From positions 9,400-73,399 of the forward strand of contig URQW01000005.1 of NCBI GenBank assembly GCA_900550105.1: DNA of 64,000 nucleotides, in the 5' to 3' direction. Shown in pieces: positions 42,435-52,048 of the stretch; position 1 is the stretch's first letter, and every line of letters begins with the position of its first letter. A program made the position numbers and the translations under genes. This stretch comes from an uncultured Pelosinus sp. (lineage in GTDB: Bacteria > Bacillota > Negativicutes > UMGS1260). The notes under the pieces are model-generated. The model did no database searches. It was not told the origin of the DNA and saw nothing but the letters and a program-made list of their open reading frames with translations.

Positions 42435-45257
42435 CTACTTTCGTGCTAATATAGGCCCGAGAAATTGACCTGTATAGGATTTTTTCTCTTTGGCGACTTC
42501 TTCAGGCGTACCTGTAGCAACAATCGTACCGCCTCTGACGCCGCCTTCCGGTCCCAGATCAATTAAATAGTCAGCCGTCTTAATCACATCGAGATTATGC
42601 TCAATGACGAGAACAGAATCACCGCCGTCAACTAAACGCTGCAATACTTCTAAAAGTTTATGAATATCTGCCGTGTGCAGCCCTGTCGTCGGTTCGTCTA
42701 AAATATAAAGAGTTCTGCCGGTACTGCGGCGCGCTAGTTCCGTTGCGAGTTTGACCCGTTGGGCTTCGCCGCCGGATAACGTCGTCGCCGGCTGACCTAA
42801 TTTAATATAACCAAGACCCACATCCTGAAGGATTTGCAATTTACGGTGGAGCTTAGGAATATTTTGAAAGAACTCTACCGCTTCATCAACGATCATCGCT
42901 AGAACCTGGGAAATACTCTTCCCCTTATAATGTACCTCTAGGGTTTCTCGATTATAACGAGCGCCCTTACAAACTTCACAAGGAACATATACGTCAGGCA
43001 GAAAATGCATTTCAATTTTGATAATTCCATCGCCATGGCAAGCTTCACAGCGGCCGCCTTTGACATTAAAACTGAAGCGCCCCGGCTTATAGCCGCGCAT
43101 CCGGCTTTCCGGCGTCTGACTAAAAACATCACGAATAGTATCAAATAGTCCTGTATAAGTAGCTGGATTTGACCGCGGTGTACGTCCAATCGGCGATTGG
43201 TCGATTTCAATAATCTTATCAATAAACTCGGCGCCTTTTAAGAGTTTATGCTCGCCAGCTCGCTGACGCGAACCATATACCTGCTGCGCCAACCCTTTAT
43301 AGAGAATCTCGTTGACAAGAGTACTCTTACCAGACCCTGATACGCCAGTTACTGCCGTAAACAGCCCGAGCGGAAACTTCACCGTAACATTTTTTAGATT
43401 GTTCTCTTTGGCGCCAACGACTTCAAGCCATTTGCCATTGGGCTTACGTCGTTCCTTCGGTACAGGAATTCGCCGCACGCCGCTAAGATACTGGCCAGTA
43501 ATGGATTCTGGGCAGGCTTTAATATCATCAATCGTTCCTTGCGCCACTACGCGGCCGCCTTGAACGCCAGCTTCTGGACCAATATCAATAATGTGGTCAG
43601 CAGCAATCATGGTATCTTCATCATGCTCCACCACAAGCAGCGTATTGCCAAGATCGCGCAGATGCTTTAGCGTCGCTAATAAACGATTATTATCGCGCTG
43701 ATGCAGTCCAATGCTTGGCTCATCTAAAATATATAAAACTCCTACGAGACCTGAGCCAATCTGCGTGGCCAAACGAATTCGCTGGGCTTCGCCGCCAGAC
43801 AGCGTCCCTGCCGCCCGATCGAGCGTCAAATAATCAAGTCCTACATCATTTAAAAAGCCAAGTCTTGCCGCAATTTCTTTAAAAATCTGTTTGGCAATCG
43901 TTTGCTGCCGCGGCGTAAGCGTTAATGAGGCAAAAAAAGCTTGGCAGTCCGCAATATTTAACTGCGTGACTTCATAAATATTTTTATCGCCGATGCGAAT
44001 TGCAAGAGCTTCCGGTTTCAACCTGGCGCCGTGACATTTCGGGCAAGGCTTAGAACTCATAAATGCTTCGATTTCTTCGCGCATCATATCAGAAGAAGAC
44101 TCGCGGTAACGACGGTTCAGCGTTGGCACGACCCCTTCAAACGCAACATGATACGTCTTTTCTTCGCCATACATATTTTCATAAGAAAAGGTAATTTTAT
44201 CATCGCCGGTTCCTTGCAAAATTGTCTGCTGTAAATCCTGCGGCAGACTATCCCAAGTATTGTCCAGGGAATAACCGGCCTGACGAACCAGCGCATCAAG
44301 CTGGCACATAAAGTAGGAATTTAAATTTTTGCTGAGAGCGGCAATGGCGCCGTCAATTAAAGCTTTACTGCCATCAGGAATCACTAGCGACGGATCAATT
44401 TCCATGTTGTTGCCAAGGCCGGTACAGGAGGGACAAGCGCCGAACGGACTGTTAAAAGAAAACATGCGCGGCGCAATTTCCGGCAAACTAATCCCGCAGT
44501 CAACACAGGCAAAATTTTCACTAAAAGTCAATTCGCCTTGTTCAGCAGTTCCGACAAGAACAATCCCATCGCCCTGCTCTAATGCCGCCTCCAAGGACTC
44601 GGCCAATCGGGCTTGCACATTGTCGCGCAGGATAATCCGGTCGACAACAATTTCAATAGAATGTTTCTTATTCTTTTCCAAGGAAATTTCTTCTGATACG
44701 TCATAAATCTGACCATCTACGCGCACACGAATATAGCCAGCCTTGCGAATCTGTTCAAAAACCTTGACATGCTCGCCCTTTTTACCGCGGACAACAGGAG
44801 CTAAGATCGTCAGTTTGGCTCCTTCGCCTAAAGTTAACAGTTGATCAACCATTTGTTCCACCGTCTGCTGCTGAATCGGCTTACCACAACGCGGGCAGTA
44901 AGGAATCCCAGCTCGGGCAAACAGCAACCGAAGATAATCGTAAATTTCCGTAACTGTTCCCACTGTAGAACGGGGATTACGGCTAGTCGTTTTCTGATCA
45001 ATCGAAATCGCTGGCGAAAGACCTTCAATATAATCGACATCGGGCTTGTCCATCTGGCCTAAAAACTGTCTAGCATAAGCCGAAAGCGACTCGACATAGC
45101 GTCTTTGCCCTTCAGCATAAATCGTATCAAAAGCCAGTGAAGACTTACCAGAGCCGCTCAAACCAGTAATAACAACAAACTGGTCGCGGGGAATGGTAAT
45201 ATCAATATTCTTTAAATTATGTTGTCTTGCACCCTTTACAATAATCTGATCCTTCAC
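42435..45257 (-). CDS. uvrA: Excinuclease ABC subunit A
   Basis: DNA-damage recognition ATPase. The 940-residue protein has two ABC ATPase modules: Walker A GLSGSGKSSLAFDT (near 33) and GVSGSGKSTLVNEI (near 640), with LSGGEAQR signatures, and zinc modules CPRCG, CVDCG...CPSCTG and CEACHGDG...CEVCKGARY. I prefer the GTG at 45255-45257 because AGAGAGGAA precedes it; a GTG at 45308 would give 957 residues, also within family range. It follows uvrB by about 100 bp and is probably cotranscribed. Confidence 0.96.
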   Translation of the reverse strand: MKDQIIVKGARQHNLKNIDITIPRDQFVVITGLSGSGKSSLAFDTIYAEGQRRYVESLSAYARQFLGQMDKPDVDYIEGLSPAISIDQKTTSRNPRSTVGTVTEIYDYLRLLFARAGIPYCPRCGKPIQQQTVEQMVDQLLTLGEGAKLTILAPVVRGKKGEHVKVFEQIRKAGYIRVRVDGQIYDVSEEISLEKNKKHSIEIVVDRIILRDNVQARLAESLEAALEQGDGIVLVGTAEQGELTFSENFACVDCGISLPEIAPRMFSFNSPFGACPSCTGLGNNMEIDPSLVIPDGSKALIDGAIAALSKNLNSYFMCQLDALVRQAGYSLDNTWDSLPQDLQQTILQGTGDDKITFSYENMYGEEKTYHVAFEGVVPTLNRRYRESSSDMMREEIEAFMSSKPCPKCHGARLKPEALAIRIGDKNIYEVTQLNIADCQAFFASLTLTPRQQTIAKQIFKEIAARLGFLNDVGLDYLTLDRAAGTLSGGEAQRIRLATQIGSGLVGVLYILDEPSIGLHQRDNNRLLATLKHLRDLGNTLLVVEHDEDTMIAADHIIDIGPEAGVQGGRVVAQGTIDDIKACPESITGQYLSGVRRIPVPKERRKPNGKWLEVVGAKENNLKNVTVKFPLGLFTAVTGVSGSGKSTLVNEILYKGLAQQVYGSRQRAGEHKLLKGAEFIDKIIEIDQSPIGRTPRSNPATYTGLFDTIRDVFSQTPESRMRGYKPGRFSFNVKGGRCEACHGDGIIKIEMHFLPDVYVPCEVCKGARYNRETLEVHYKGKSISQVLAMIVDEAVEFFQNIPKLHRKLQILQDVGLGYIKLGQPATTLSGGEAQRVKLATELARRSTGRTLYILDEPTTGLHTADIHKLLEVLQRLVDGGDSVLVIEHNLDVIKTADYLIDLGPEGGVRGGTIVATGTPEEVAKEKKSYTGQFLGPILARK

Positions 45258-45361
45258 AACAAATTCCTCTCTATTCTCTTTCGCAGACTCGCTTTGCCCT
45301 TTAGACACGCCGTGTGCTGCTTGCTTTATATTAAATATCAGCTATTTGCTTTGCATATCAT

Positions 45362-47479
45362 TTAACTGCGTCGCGTACCGCTTGCTTTTGCTTTACTGTT
45401 CCCCTTGGTGGTCTTGCTCGTCCCTTGCGCCTTGCCGCTACCCCGTCCTTTCGGAGCAGCCGTCTCCAGGCGCTGCCTGAGTTCTACAATCTGATCGCGT
45501 AGCTCTGCGGCCCGTTCAAACTCTAAAGCCTTCGAAGCAGCTTTCATTTCTTTTTCCAGACTAGCCGCCAAATCCTGCATTTCCCGCAAGCTCAATGACG
45601 TCATGCGCGGTGCTTTATATTCAGCCGGTTCTTCGGCCACTTTGGTTGTCTCAATCAAATCTCTTACCTGCTTTTGAATCGTCTGTGGCGTAATACCATA
45701 CTTTTCGTTATGAGCTATCTGAATTTCCCGACGGCGATTCGTTTCATCGATGGCCCTTTGCATGGAGCCAGTCACCCGATCAGCATACATAATAACCATG
45801 CCTTCGGCATTTCGCGCCGCTCGGCCAATGGTTTGAATCAGTGATGTTTCCGAACGCAAAAAGCCTTCTTTATCAGCGTCAAGAATCGCTACTAGCGACA
45901 CTTCCGGCAAATCCAGACCTTCCCTGAGCAAATTGATGCCAATTAATACATCAAACACCCCAGCACGAAGATCACGGATAATTTCACCACGTTCAATCGT
46001 GGCAATATCAGAATGAAGATAACGAACCTTAACGCCGGTTTCCTTCAGGAAATCCGTCAAGTCCTCAGCCATTTTTTTCGTCAGCGTCGTCACCAGAACA
46101 CGCTCATTTTTAGCAGTGCGTTGCTTAATTTCACCAAGTAAATCATCCATCTGTCCGGGAATTGGACGTACTTCAATCATAGGGTCGACCAGACCAGTAG
46201 GACGAATAATCTGCTGTACAATCTGACTGCATTCCTTAATCTCATAATCAGCCGGAGTGGCTGATACATAAACAATCTGATTGATTCGCTCAACAAATTC
46301 ATCAAATTTTAACGGCCTATTATCATAAGCCGAAGGCAGACGAAAGCCGTTCTGCACAAGCGAATCCTTGCGCGAACGGTCGCCAGCATACATGGCCCGA
46401 ACCTGCGGCAAAGTGACATGGGATTCATCAATCACCATAAGGAAATCTTCCGGAAAATAATCGAGCAGCGTATAGGGCGAATCGCCGCTCTGCCGCGCCG
46501 TCAGATGACGCGAATAATTTTCAATGCCAGAACAATAGCCCATTTCCAACATCATTTCAATATCGTAATTCGTTCGCTGCTCTAGCCGCTGCGCCTCTAA
46601 CAACTTACCGTCAGCGCGCATCTTAGCCAATTGCTCCTGCAGCTCAGCCTGAATATCGTCTACAGCCCGCAGCAAATTTTCCCGCGAAGTAACATAGTGA
46701 GATGCCGGATAAATGGCAATATGCTTACGTCGCGCAAGAATTTCGCCAGTCATCGTATCAATCTCGACAATCCGTTCCACTTCATCACCGAAAAGTTCCA
46801 CTCTTACAGCTCGCTCCGCATAGCCAGCCGGAAAAATCTCAATCACATCACCACGAACGCGAAACTTGCCGCGCACAAAATTAATATCATTGCGCTCATA
46901 CTGAATTTCGATCAGCTTCCGCAAAATCTCATCACGGTCTTTAATCTGGCCTTCGCGCAGCGATAATACAAGCCCTTGATATTCATCAGGCGAACCCAAA
47001 CCGTAAATGCAAGATACACTTGCCACAATGATAACATCGCGCCGCTCAAAGAGCGAGCTAGTCGCTGAATGTCGTAGTTTATCAATTTCATCATTAATCG
47101 AAGAATCTTTAGCAATATAAGTATCAGTCTGAGCAATATAGGCTTCCGGCTGATAATAATCATAATAACTTACAAAATAACCGACTGCGTTATTCGGGAA
47201 AAACTGTTTAAACTCACTGGCCAGCTGAGCGGCCAATGTTTTATTATGAGCAATGACCAAAGTTGGCTTTTGCACCTGTTCAATCACCTTGGCAATCGTA
47301 AACGTCTTACCTGTTCCGGTAGCGCCAAGCAAAACCTGACTAAACTGATTCTGCCTGATTCCCTGGGCTAAGCGCTCAATCGCTTCAGGCTGATCGCCTT
47401 TCGGCTCATAGGGCGCCTCCACTTGAAAAGGAATGCCGCCTTCGTGATAGACCGTATTCAGCTTAGGAACCGTCGCCAT
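45362..47479 (-). CDS. uvrB: Excinuclease ABC subunit B
   Basis: Damage-verifying helicase-like subunit that loads UvrC. The 705-residue protein has Walker A GATGTGKTFT (near 54), the beta-hairpin region YYDYYQPEAYI, helicase motifs DESH and QTIGRAARN, and a UVR domain (about 630-665) for UvrC contact, then a Gly/Lys/Ser-rich tail longer than usual. AAGAAGGG precedes the ATG. It leads uvrB-uvrA. A LexA-like box lies about 130 bp upstream. Confidence 0.97.
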   Translation of the reverse strand: MATVPKLNTVYHEGGIPFQVEAPYEPKGDQPEAIERLAQGIRQNQFSQVLLGATGTGKTFTIAKVIEQVQKPTLVIAHNKTLAAQLASEFKQFFPNNAVGYFVSYYDYYQPEAYIAQTDTYIAKDSSINDEIDKLRHSATSSLFERRDVIIVASVSCIYGLGSPDEYQGLVLSLREGQIKDRDEILRKLIEIQYERNDINFVRGKFRVRGDVIEIFPAGYAERAVRVELFGDEVERIVEIDTMTGEILARRKHIAIYPASHYVTSRENLLRAVDDIQAELQEQLAKMRADGKLLEAQRLEQRTNYDIEMMLEMGYCSGIENYSRHLTARQSGDSPYTLLDYFPEDFLMVIDESHVTLPQVRAMYAGDRSRKDSLVQNGFRLPSAYDNRPLKFDEFVERINQIVYVSATPADYEIKECSQIVQQIIRPTGLVDPMIEVRPIPGQMDDLLGEIKQRTAKNERVLVTTLTKKMAEDLTDFLKETGVKVRYLHSDIATIERGEIIRDLRAGVFDVLIGINLLREGLDLPEVSLVAILDADKEGFLRSETSLIQTIGRAARNAEGMVIMYADRVTGSMQRAIDETNRRREIQIAHNEKYGITPQTIQKQVRDLIETTKVAEEPAEYKAPRMTSLSLREMQDLAASLEKEMKAASKALEFERAAELRDQIVELRQRLETAAPKGRGSGKAQGTSKTTKGNSKAKASGTRRS

Positions 47480-47607
47480 CGTGCACCCTTCTTTCCTCTA
47501 ACAATCGACAAACGCCGTCGCCAGATAATCATTATTATATCACAATAATTATAAGCATATATATAAACTGCTACGAAAAAATACTACCACAATTGCGACT
47601 CAAAAAG

Positions 47608-47621
47608 CAAACATAAGTTCG
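47608..47621 (-). promoter_or_regulatory. LexA (SOS) box upstream of uvrB (predicted)
   Basis: On the minus strand CGAACTTATGTTTG matches the Bacillus/Clostridium LexA consensus CGAACRNRYGTTYG at all constrained positions but one. It lies about 130 bp upstream of uvrB; AT-rich TATAAT-like sequences lie between. Excision repair genes are standard SOS targets. Confidence 0.6.
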
Positions 47622-47630
47622 TATTTTTTA

Positions 47631-47990
47631 TCGCCGAACAGGCCGAAGAGAAGTAGTCTTTCCTCGCGTCGCCCCTACCGACGAATCGCTGCATTCATGT
47701 TTACCGCCGAGCAGACCTGAAGTAAGTGGCGATAACATGCCTCAACCATTACTGCCACTCATCAGAACAGAGTAGGAGTGGTCTTTCCCCTCGTCCCCCT
47801 ACCTGCGAATCGCTGCATTCATGTTTGCCGCCGAGCAGACCTGAAGTGAGTAGCAATAATGTGCTCTAATCGCCATTGTCGCCTAGCAGGCCGGAGAGGA
47901 ATGACCTTTGCATAAGCGGAAGTCAAGTGCTAACGGTGGAGCGTTGCAATCGCCATTCCTCTCCGGCCGTCTATTAGGTGAAAAGGCGAA
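47631..47990. repeat. Degenerate tandem repeat array in the uvrB-ctp gap
   Basis: This fills most of the 574-bp gap 47480-48053, which has no open frame that I can support. Units start near 47631, 47755 and 47879, a period of about 124 bp. Units 1 and 2 share a near-identical 46-bp block (47682-47727 and 47806-47851, two differences). A degenerate core like GCCGAGCAGACCTGAAGT recurs five times, spaced alternately about 72 and 52 bp. Several cores can pair as imperfect hairpins, e.g. 47717-47765. Confidence 0.7.
47889..47968. repeat. Structured dispersed element, copy 2
   Basis: A perfect 15-bp stem (GGCCGGAGAGGAATG at 47889-47903, complement at 47954-47968) encloses an inner stem TTGCA/TGCAA (47908-47912, 47945-47949) and the 22-nt core 47914-47935 shared with the element at 36566-36634. 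It is the third unit of the tandem array. It could encode a small structured RNA on either strand. Confidence 0.72.
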
Positions 47991-47992
47991 AA

Positions 47993-48048
47993 AAGGAAGC
48001 AGTCGATTCGCCCCACCTTCCTAGGCTCACCTTCTACTTCCCTTTTTA
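47993..48048. terminator. Possible terminator downstream of ctp
   Basis: AAAAAAGGAAGCAG (left) can pair with CTACTTCCCTTTTT (right) with one bulge and a long loop of about 28 bases. On the minus strand it lies just past the ctp stop and ends in TTTTTT, so it may end the envelope operon. Confidence 0.45.
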
Positions 48049-48053
48049 TAACT

Positions 48054-49205
48054 TTATTGTTTCAGCTTACCGCTGACCACTTCAATTGCTTTTTGCAGCT
48101 GTATATCCGAAGCCTGGTCCTTCGGCGGCGGCGCATCAAGTACAATATCAGGCTCAATCCCAATGCCGTTAATCGATCGATCATTCGGCGTAAGATATTT
48201 CGCGATTGTCAGCTTAATTGCCGTCGAACCGTCGAGTCGTACGAGAGTCTGTACCGATCCTTTACCATAGGTCTTCGTACCAATCAGCGTTCCTGCCTGC
48301 GTATCTTGAATCGCTCCTGCTACAATTTCCGAGGCACTGGCGCTGCCTCCGTTTACTAGTACCGCCACAGGATATTTGACTGCAGGCAAATTCGATGTAT
48401 GGGTTTCCCGTTTGCCGTCACGCGTCACTACTGATACGATCGGCCCTTGCGGTACAAAACGATTGGCCACTTTCACGCATTCTTCCAGTAAGCCGCCGGG
48501 ATCGTCGCGAAGATCAAGAACAACCGCCTTCATTCCTTGATTTTCTAACTCCTGATACTGCTTATTAAAATCGCTGCCTGTATTTTCATTAAACATGGAA
48601 ATACGAATGTAGCCGATCTGATTGGGCAGCATCTTGCTGCTGACTGTTCTAATCTGGATATTAGAACGAACAAGCGAATAATCTTTCGGTTCTTCGTTAC
48701 CGCGCTTAATCGATAGTACAACGGTGGTTCCTTCGGGACCACGAATTTTGCTTACAGCGCCGTCAAGAGGCATATCTTTCGTAGGCTGTCCATCAATCCC
48801 AACAATCTGATCACCGCTTTTAATGCCTGACTGTTCACCAGGCGTTCCTTCGATTGGCGATATAACGAGAAGCTTTTTATCTTTTACACCAACTACAATT
48901 CCTACACCGCCAAAAGAGCCTTCTGTCTCAATCATAAACTCTTTGAACATCTTCGCGTCCATATAGAGGGAGTGAGGATCGCCGAGCGACTCAACCATGC
49001 CTTTAATCGCTCCAGCCATCAGCTTATCAAGTGGTACATCTTCTACGTATTTCGATTCCACAACCTGCACCGCTCGAAAAAATTGCAGGGATGAAAGCAC
49101 ATCGCCTGTATGAACTTTCAACACGTAAAGAAACCCAGCTGTCGTTACAACAAAAGTACAAAACACGAGTAAAATTGCGCTGGCAATCAGTTTGCGCCGA
49201 CTCAT
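48054..49205 (-). CDS. C-terminal processing peptidase (S41 family)
   Basis: A 383-residue serine protease exported by an N-terminal membrane helix (about residues 5-28). A PDZ domain (about 95-175, FGGVGIVVGVKDKKLLVISPIEGTP) precedes the catalytic domain with the nucleophile Ser in NGGSASASE (about 290) and the Lys in TYGKGSVQ. CtpA-type enzymes trim envelope proteins and amidase activators. I use ATG 49205; a TTG at 49220 is possible. It follows the M23 hydrolase gene, a common ftsEX-M23-ctp arrangement. Confidence 0.95.
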   Translation of the reverse strand: MSRRKLIASAILLVFCTFVVTTAGFLYVLKVHTGDVLSSLQFFRAVQVVESKYVEDVPLDKLMAGAIKGMVESLGDPHSLYMDAKMFKEFMIETEGSFGGVGIVVGVKDKKLLVISPIEGTPGEQSGIKSGDQIVGIDGQPTKDMPLDGAVSKIRGPEGTTVVLSIKRGNEEPKDYSLVRSNIQIRTVSSKMLPNQIGYIRISMFNENTGSDFNKQYQELENQGMKAVVLDLRDDPGGLLEECVKVANRFVPQGPIVSVVTRDGKRETHTSNLPAVKYPVAVLVNGGSASASEIVAGAIQDTQAGTLIGTKTYGKGSVQTLVRLDGSTAIKLTIAKYLTPNDRSINGIGIEPDIVLDAPPPKDQASDIQLQKAIEVVSGKLKQ

Positions 49206-49298
49206 AACCCCATCACCCAACTCTCTTCACCTGCAGCGCCACGAGCGCCGTCCCGTCTTAACTATATGCAAAATCAGCACAAACTATGCTCTTACCAC

Positions 49299-50417
49299 TT
49301 ACGGCAGATACCCCATCGGGTTCACAGGCGTACCGTTTTCCCTCACTTCAAAGTGAACATGGGGACCTGTAGCATAACCGGTTGCGCCAGCTAAAGCAAC
49401 AGCCTGGCCCTTGCCAATTTGCTGGCCTTCGCTGACAAGCAGCTGACTATTATGACCATACAGTGTCGTAATACCATTGCCATGATCAATCATAACTGCT
49501 TTGCCATAGCCGCCCATCCAATCCGCATAGATGACTACGCCCGAATCAGCCGCCACGACGGTATCGCCATAATCAGCGCCAATGTCAATCCCGGTATGAA
49601 ACCGTGGATCGCCGAACACAGGATGATTTCGCCCGCCAAAGGGCGAGGTAATTGGACCGGAAATCGGCCACATCATGGCGCCGCTACCGCTGCCATGGCC
49701 AATATTATAGCCGCCGCCGCGAATCATCCGTTCAATCCGTTGCGATGTTTCCATGAGTTCCTGATAAGCACGATTCGCTGCATCACGCTCATTGATCGCG
49801 CTATTCATGAGCGACTGTAGCCCATTCTTCTTTTCTTCCATGATTTGCTTTTTCTGGGCTGCCACATTTTTCAACTGCTGAATCTGTGCCTGATTTTGTT
49901 CTAGCTCATTCTTCTTTGTTAGAATGAGCTCACGTTCTGCCTTTACTTCCATCACGAGGTCAATATCTTGTTTGACCACACGCTGCAGTAAGTCGAGGCG
50001 CGTCGTAAAATCAGTAAAGTCTGTTGCACCAAGCAACACGTCAAGATAACTGATCTGACCGTTTTTATAAACATCGCGCATGCGCTTATTCAGTACAATC
50101 GTTCTGGCTGCCAGCGTTTTTTCCGCCTTAGCCAATACTTCTTTATTTGTCTCAAGCTGTCCTTGCGTTTCTTTTAGCTGCGAATCGACGCTCTTGTACT
50201 CATTGAGAGCCGTCTCATAAGACACCTGTGCTGACTGCAGCATCGGGTTAATCGAATCTACCTTTTTCTGCGCTTCCGAAATCTTATTTTGCTGTGTATT
50301 CATTTGCTGCTGTACGCTTTGCAGATCACTTTCATTATCGGCAAAAGCAGTAACTGTGCCAAAAACTAACAGTACCAGAGCTGCTATTACAGCAGTTCCT
50401 TTACGAAACCGATTCAT
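49299..50417 (-). CDS. Secreted murein hydrolase activator with M23 (LytM) domain, EnvC-like
   Basis: A 372-residue protein with a signal peptide (about 1-26), a long coiled coil (about 30-245) and a C-terminal M23 domain. Zinc-site residues appear intact: FHTGIDIG has the first His and Asp, and GPHVHFEV the last pair, so it may be an active endopeptidase rather than a degenerate activator. Its position directly after ftsEX suggests that it is the peptidoglycan hydrolase controlled by that ABC complex in division. Confidence 0.95.
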   Translation of the reverse strand: MNRFRKGTAVIAALVLLVFGTVTAFADNESDLQSVQQQMNTQQNKISEAQKKVDSINPMLQSAQVSYETALNEYKSVDSQLKETQGQLETNKEVLAKAEKTLAARTIVLNKRMRDVYKNGQISYLDVLLGATDFTDFTTRLDLLQRVVKQDIDLVMEVKAERELILTKKNELEQNQAQIQQLKNVAAQKKQIMEEKKNGLQSLMNSAINERDAANRAYQELMETSQRIERMIRGGGYNIGHGSGSGAMMWPISGPITSPFGGRNHPVFGDPRFHTGIDIGADYGDTVVAADSGVVIYADWMGGYGKAVMIDHGNGITTLYGHNSQLLVSEGQQIGKGQAVALAGATGYATGPHVHFEVRENGTPVNPMGYLP

Positions 50418-50463
50418 CCAATCCCTCCAAAACCCGCTGATGCATAATCGCTTGTCCCTGGTC

Positions 50464-51351
50464 TTATACTCGTAAAAATTTCTTCAAGGAAATCGTACTG
50501 CCCACTGCGCCAATAACCGTACCGACGATGAGCAGAAAAATGCTGATTTCCGTTACAAAAGGATATCGTGGAATTAAGGGGAAAAAGGCCATTGTTTGGT
50601 AGACCTTTTCCGTAAGAAACCCGTAAGACTGTCCTAATAGCAGAACAGCAATCAGAGCGCCGCCGAAGCCAAGAATCATACCTTCTAAAATAAAGGGCCA
50701 GCGGATAAACCAGTCTGTCGCTCCGACATACTTCATAATGCCAATTTCCTTACGCCGTGCAAACACGGTAATGCGAATCGTATTGGCAATAATAAACAAG
50801 GCGGCAAAACCAAGAAAGACGATTAAAATCAGCCCAACAATCCGAATCATCTTGGTAAGCTGGAAGAGATGTTCAATCACCTCTTGACCGAAGCGGGCAT
50901 TTTCTACGCCCTGAATTTCGCCAGCCGCCTGAGCTACAGTTTTCACCTGCTCTGGCCTGTCTACCTTGACTTCAAAAGCATTTGGCAGCGGATTGCTATC
51001 GCCAAGAGCGGTTAAGAGTCCTTGCTGCTCGCCAAGGCGCTGCTTGAATTTCACGAGCGCATCTTCCTTGCTGACAAATAAAACTTCCGTTACGCCAGAC
51101 ACCTTCGTAAGTTTTGTACCGACTTCCCGCATATCTTTATCACTAAGATTGTCTTTTAAGTAAACGGAAATTTCCACCTGCGACTCTAGAATGGATGCCA
51201 TGTGATTTAAGTTAAGCACCATCATTAAAAAAATCCCCAGAATCAGCAGGGACAAAGCCACCGTACTAATGGAAGCAACACTCATTAAACCGTTATGGCG
51301 CAGGGATTTGAAAGATTCGGCAACAAAATATTCCGCCGTTCTAATCTTCAT
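50464..51351 (-). CDS. ftsX: Cell division protein FtsX
   Basis: Membrane subunit of the FtsEX ABC complex. The 295-residue protein has one helix at about 22-45, an outside domain (about 50-165), then three helices (about 170-195, 220-245, 265-290), the FtsX pattern. The conserved RRKEIGIMKYVGATDWFIRWPF loop contacts FtsE. It overlaps ftsE by 11 bases. Its target is probably the M23 protein encoded next. Confidence 0.96.
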   Translation of the reverse strand: MKIRTAEYFVAESFKSLRHNGLMSVASISTVALSLLILGIFLMMVLNLNHMASILESQVEISVYLKDNLSDKDMREVGTKLTKVSGVTEVLFVSKEDALVKFKQRLGEQQGLLTALGDSNPLPNAFEVKVDRPEQVKTVAQAAGEIQGVENARFGQEVIEHLFQLTKMIRIVGLILIVFLGFAALFIIANTIRITVFARRKEIGIMKYVGATDWFIRWPFILEGMILGFGGALIAVLLLGQSYGFLTEKVYQTMAFFPLIPRYPFVTEISIFLLIVGTVIGAVGSTISLKKFLRV

Positions 51352-52027
51352 AGCCGTATACCCCTTTCAATTCATCACGGACAATACGGCCCTGCTCCAT
51401 AGCGATGACTCGCCGCTTTAAAGCGTCAACGACGTAGCGGTCATGCGTCGCCATAATAATCGTCGTGCCTTCCCGATTGATTTTTTCAAAGATCTGCATA
51501 ATTTCCCAGGATGTTTCCGGATCAAGATTTCCTGTCGGTTCATCGGCAATAATCACCGCAGGCTTATTCACCAAAGCTCGGGCAATCGCTACACGCTGCT
51601 GCTCGCCCCCTGATAATTCCGACGGATAATGTCTAGCGCGATGCCTCAGCCCCACACGGTCAAGCACAAAATGAACGCGCTTTTGAATTTCCCGGTGCGG
51701 CGCCTCAATAACCAGCATGGCAAAAGCCACATTTTCATAGACTGTTTTATTAGGAAGTAAGCGAAAATCCTGAAAAACAGTGCCAAGACTTCGCCGTAAA
51801 TAGGGAACATCCTTTACTGCCATTTTCGTTACATCATATCCATTGACAAAAATCTGACCGGAACTTGGCAGCTCTTCGCGAAACAATAACTTTACAAAAG
51901 TTGATTTACCAGCGCCACTCGGGCCAACAAGAAAAACAAAATCGCCTGCTGCAATCTTCACTGTAATGTCAGACAAGGCGACAGAGCCGTTGCTATAGAC
52001 TTTCGATACCCCTGTCATGCTAATCAA
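51341..52027 (-). CDS. ftsE: Cell division ATP-binding protein FtsE
   Basis: ABC ATPase partner of FtsX. The 228-residue protein has Walker A GPSGAGKST (near 36), the signature LSGGEQQR, Walker B VIIADEPTGNLD and the switch His in MATHD. The start is a TTG at 52025-52027 (MISMTGVSKVY), ten bases after AAGGAG; the ATG three codons later would be too far from it. About 140 bp separate it from the M50 protease gene upstream. Confidence 0.96.
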   Translation of the reverse strand: MISMTGVSKVYSNGSVALSDITVKIAAGDFVFLVGPSGAGKSTFVKLLFREELPSSGQIFVNGYDVTKMAVKDVPYLRRSLGTVFQDFRLLPNKTVYENVAFAMLVIEAPHREIQKRVHFVLDRVGLRHRARHYPSELSGGEQQRVAIARALVNKPAVIIADEPTGNLDPETSWEIMQIFEKINREGTTIIMATHDRYVVDALKRRVIAMEQGRIVRDELKGVYGYED

Positions 52028-52048
52028 ACCAAAAGCACTCCTTTAACT

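Noticed and set aside
47889..47968. Hairpin with GCTAAC as an integron attC site
   Set aside because: The inverse and core sites do not fit RYYYAAC/GTTRRRY pairing, and no integrase or cassette is present.
47631..47990. Tandem repeats as a CRISPR array
   Set aside because: Repeats are degenerate, alternate in spacing, have no unique spacers of constant length and no cas genes are nearby.
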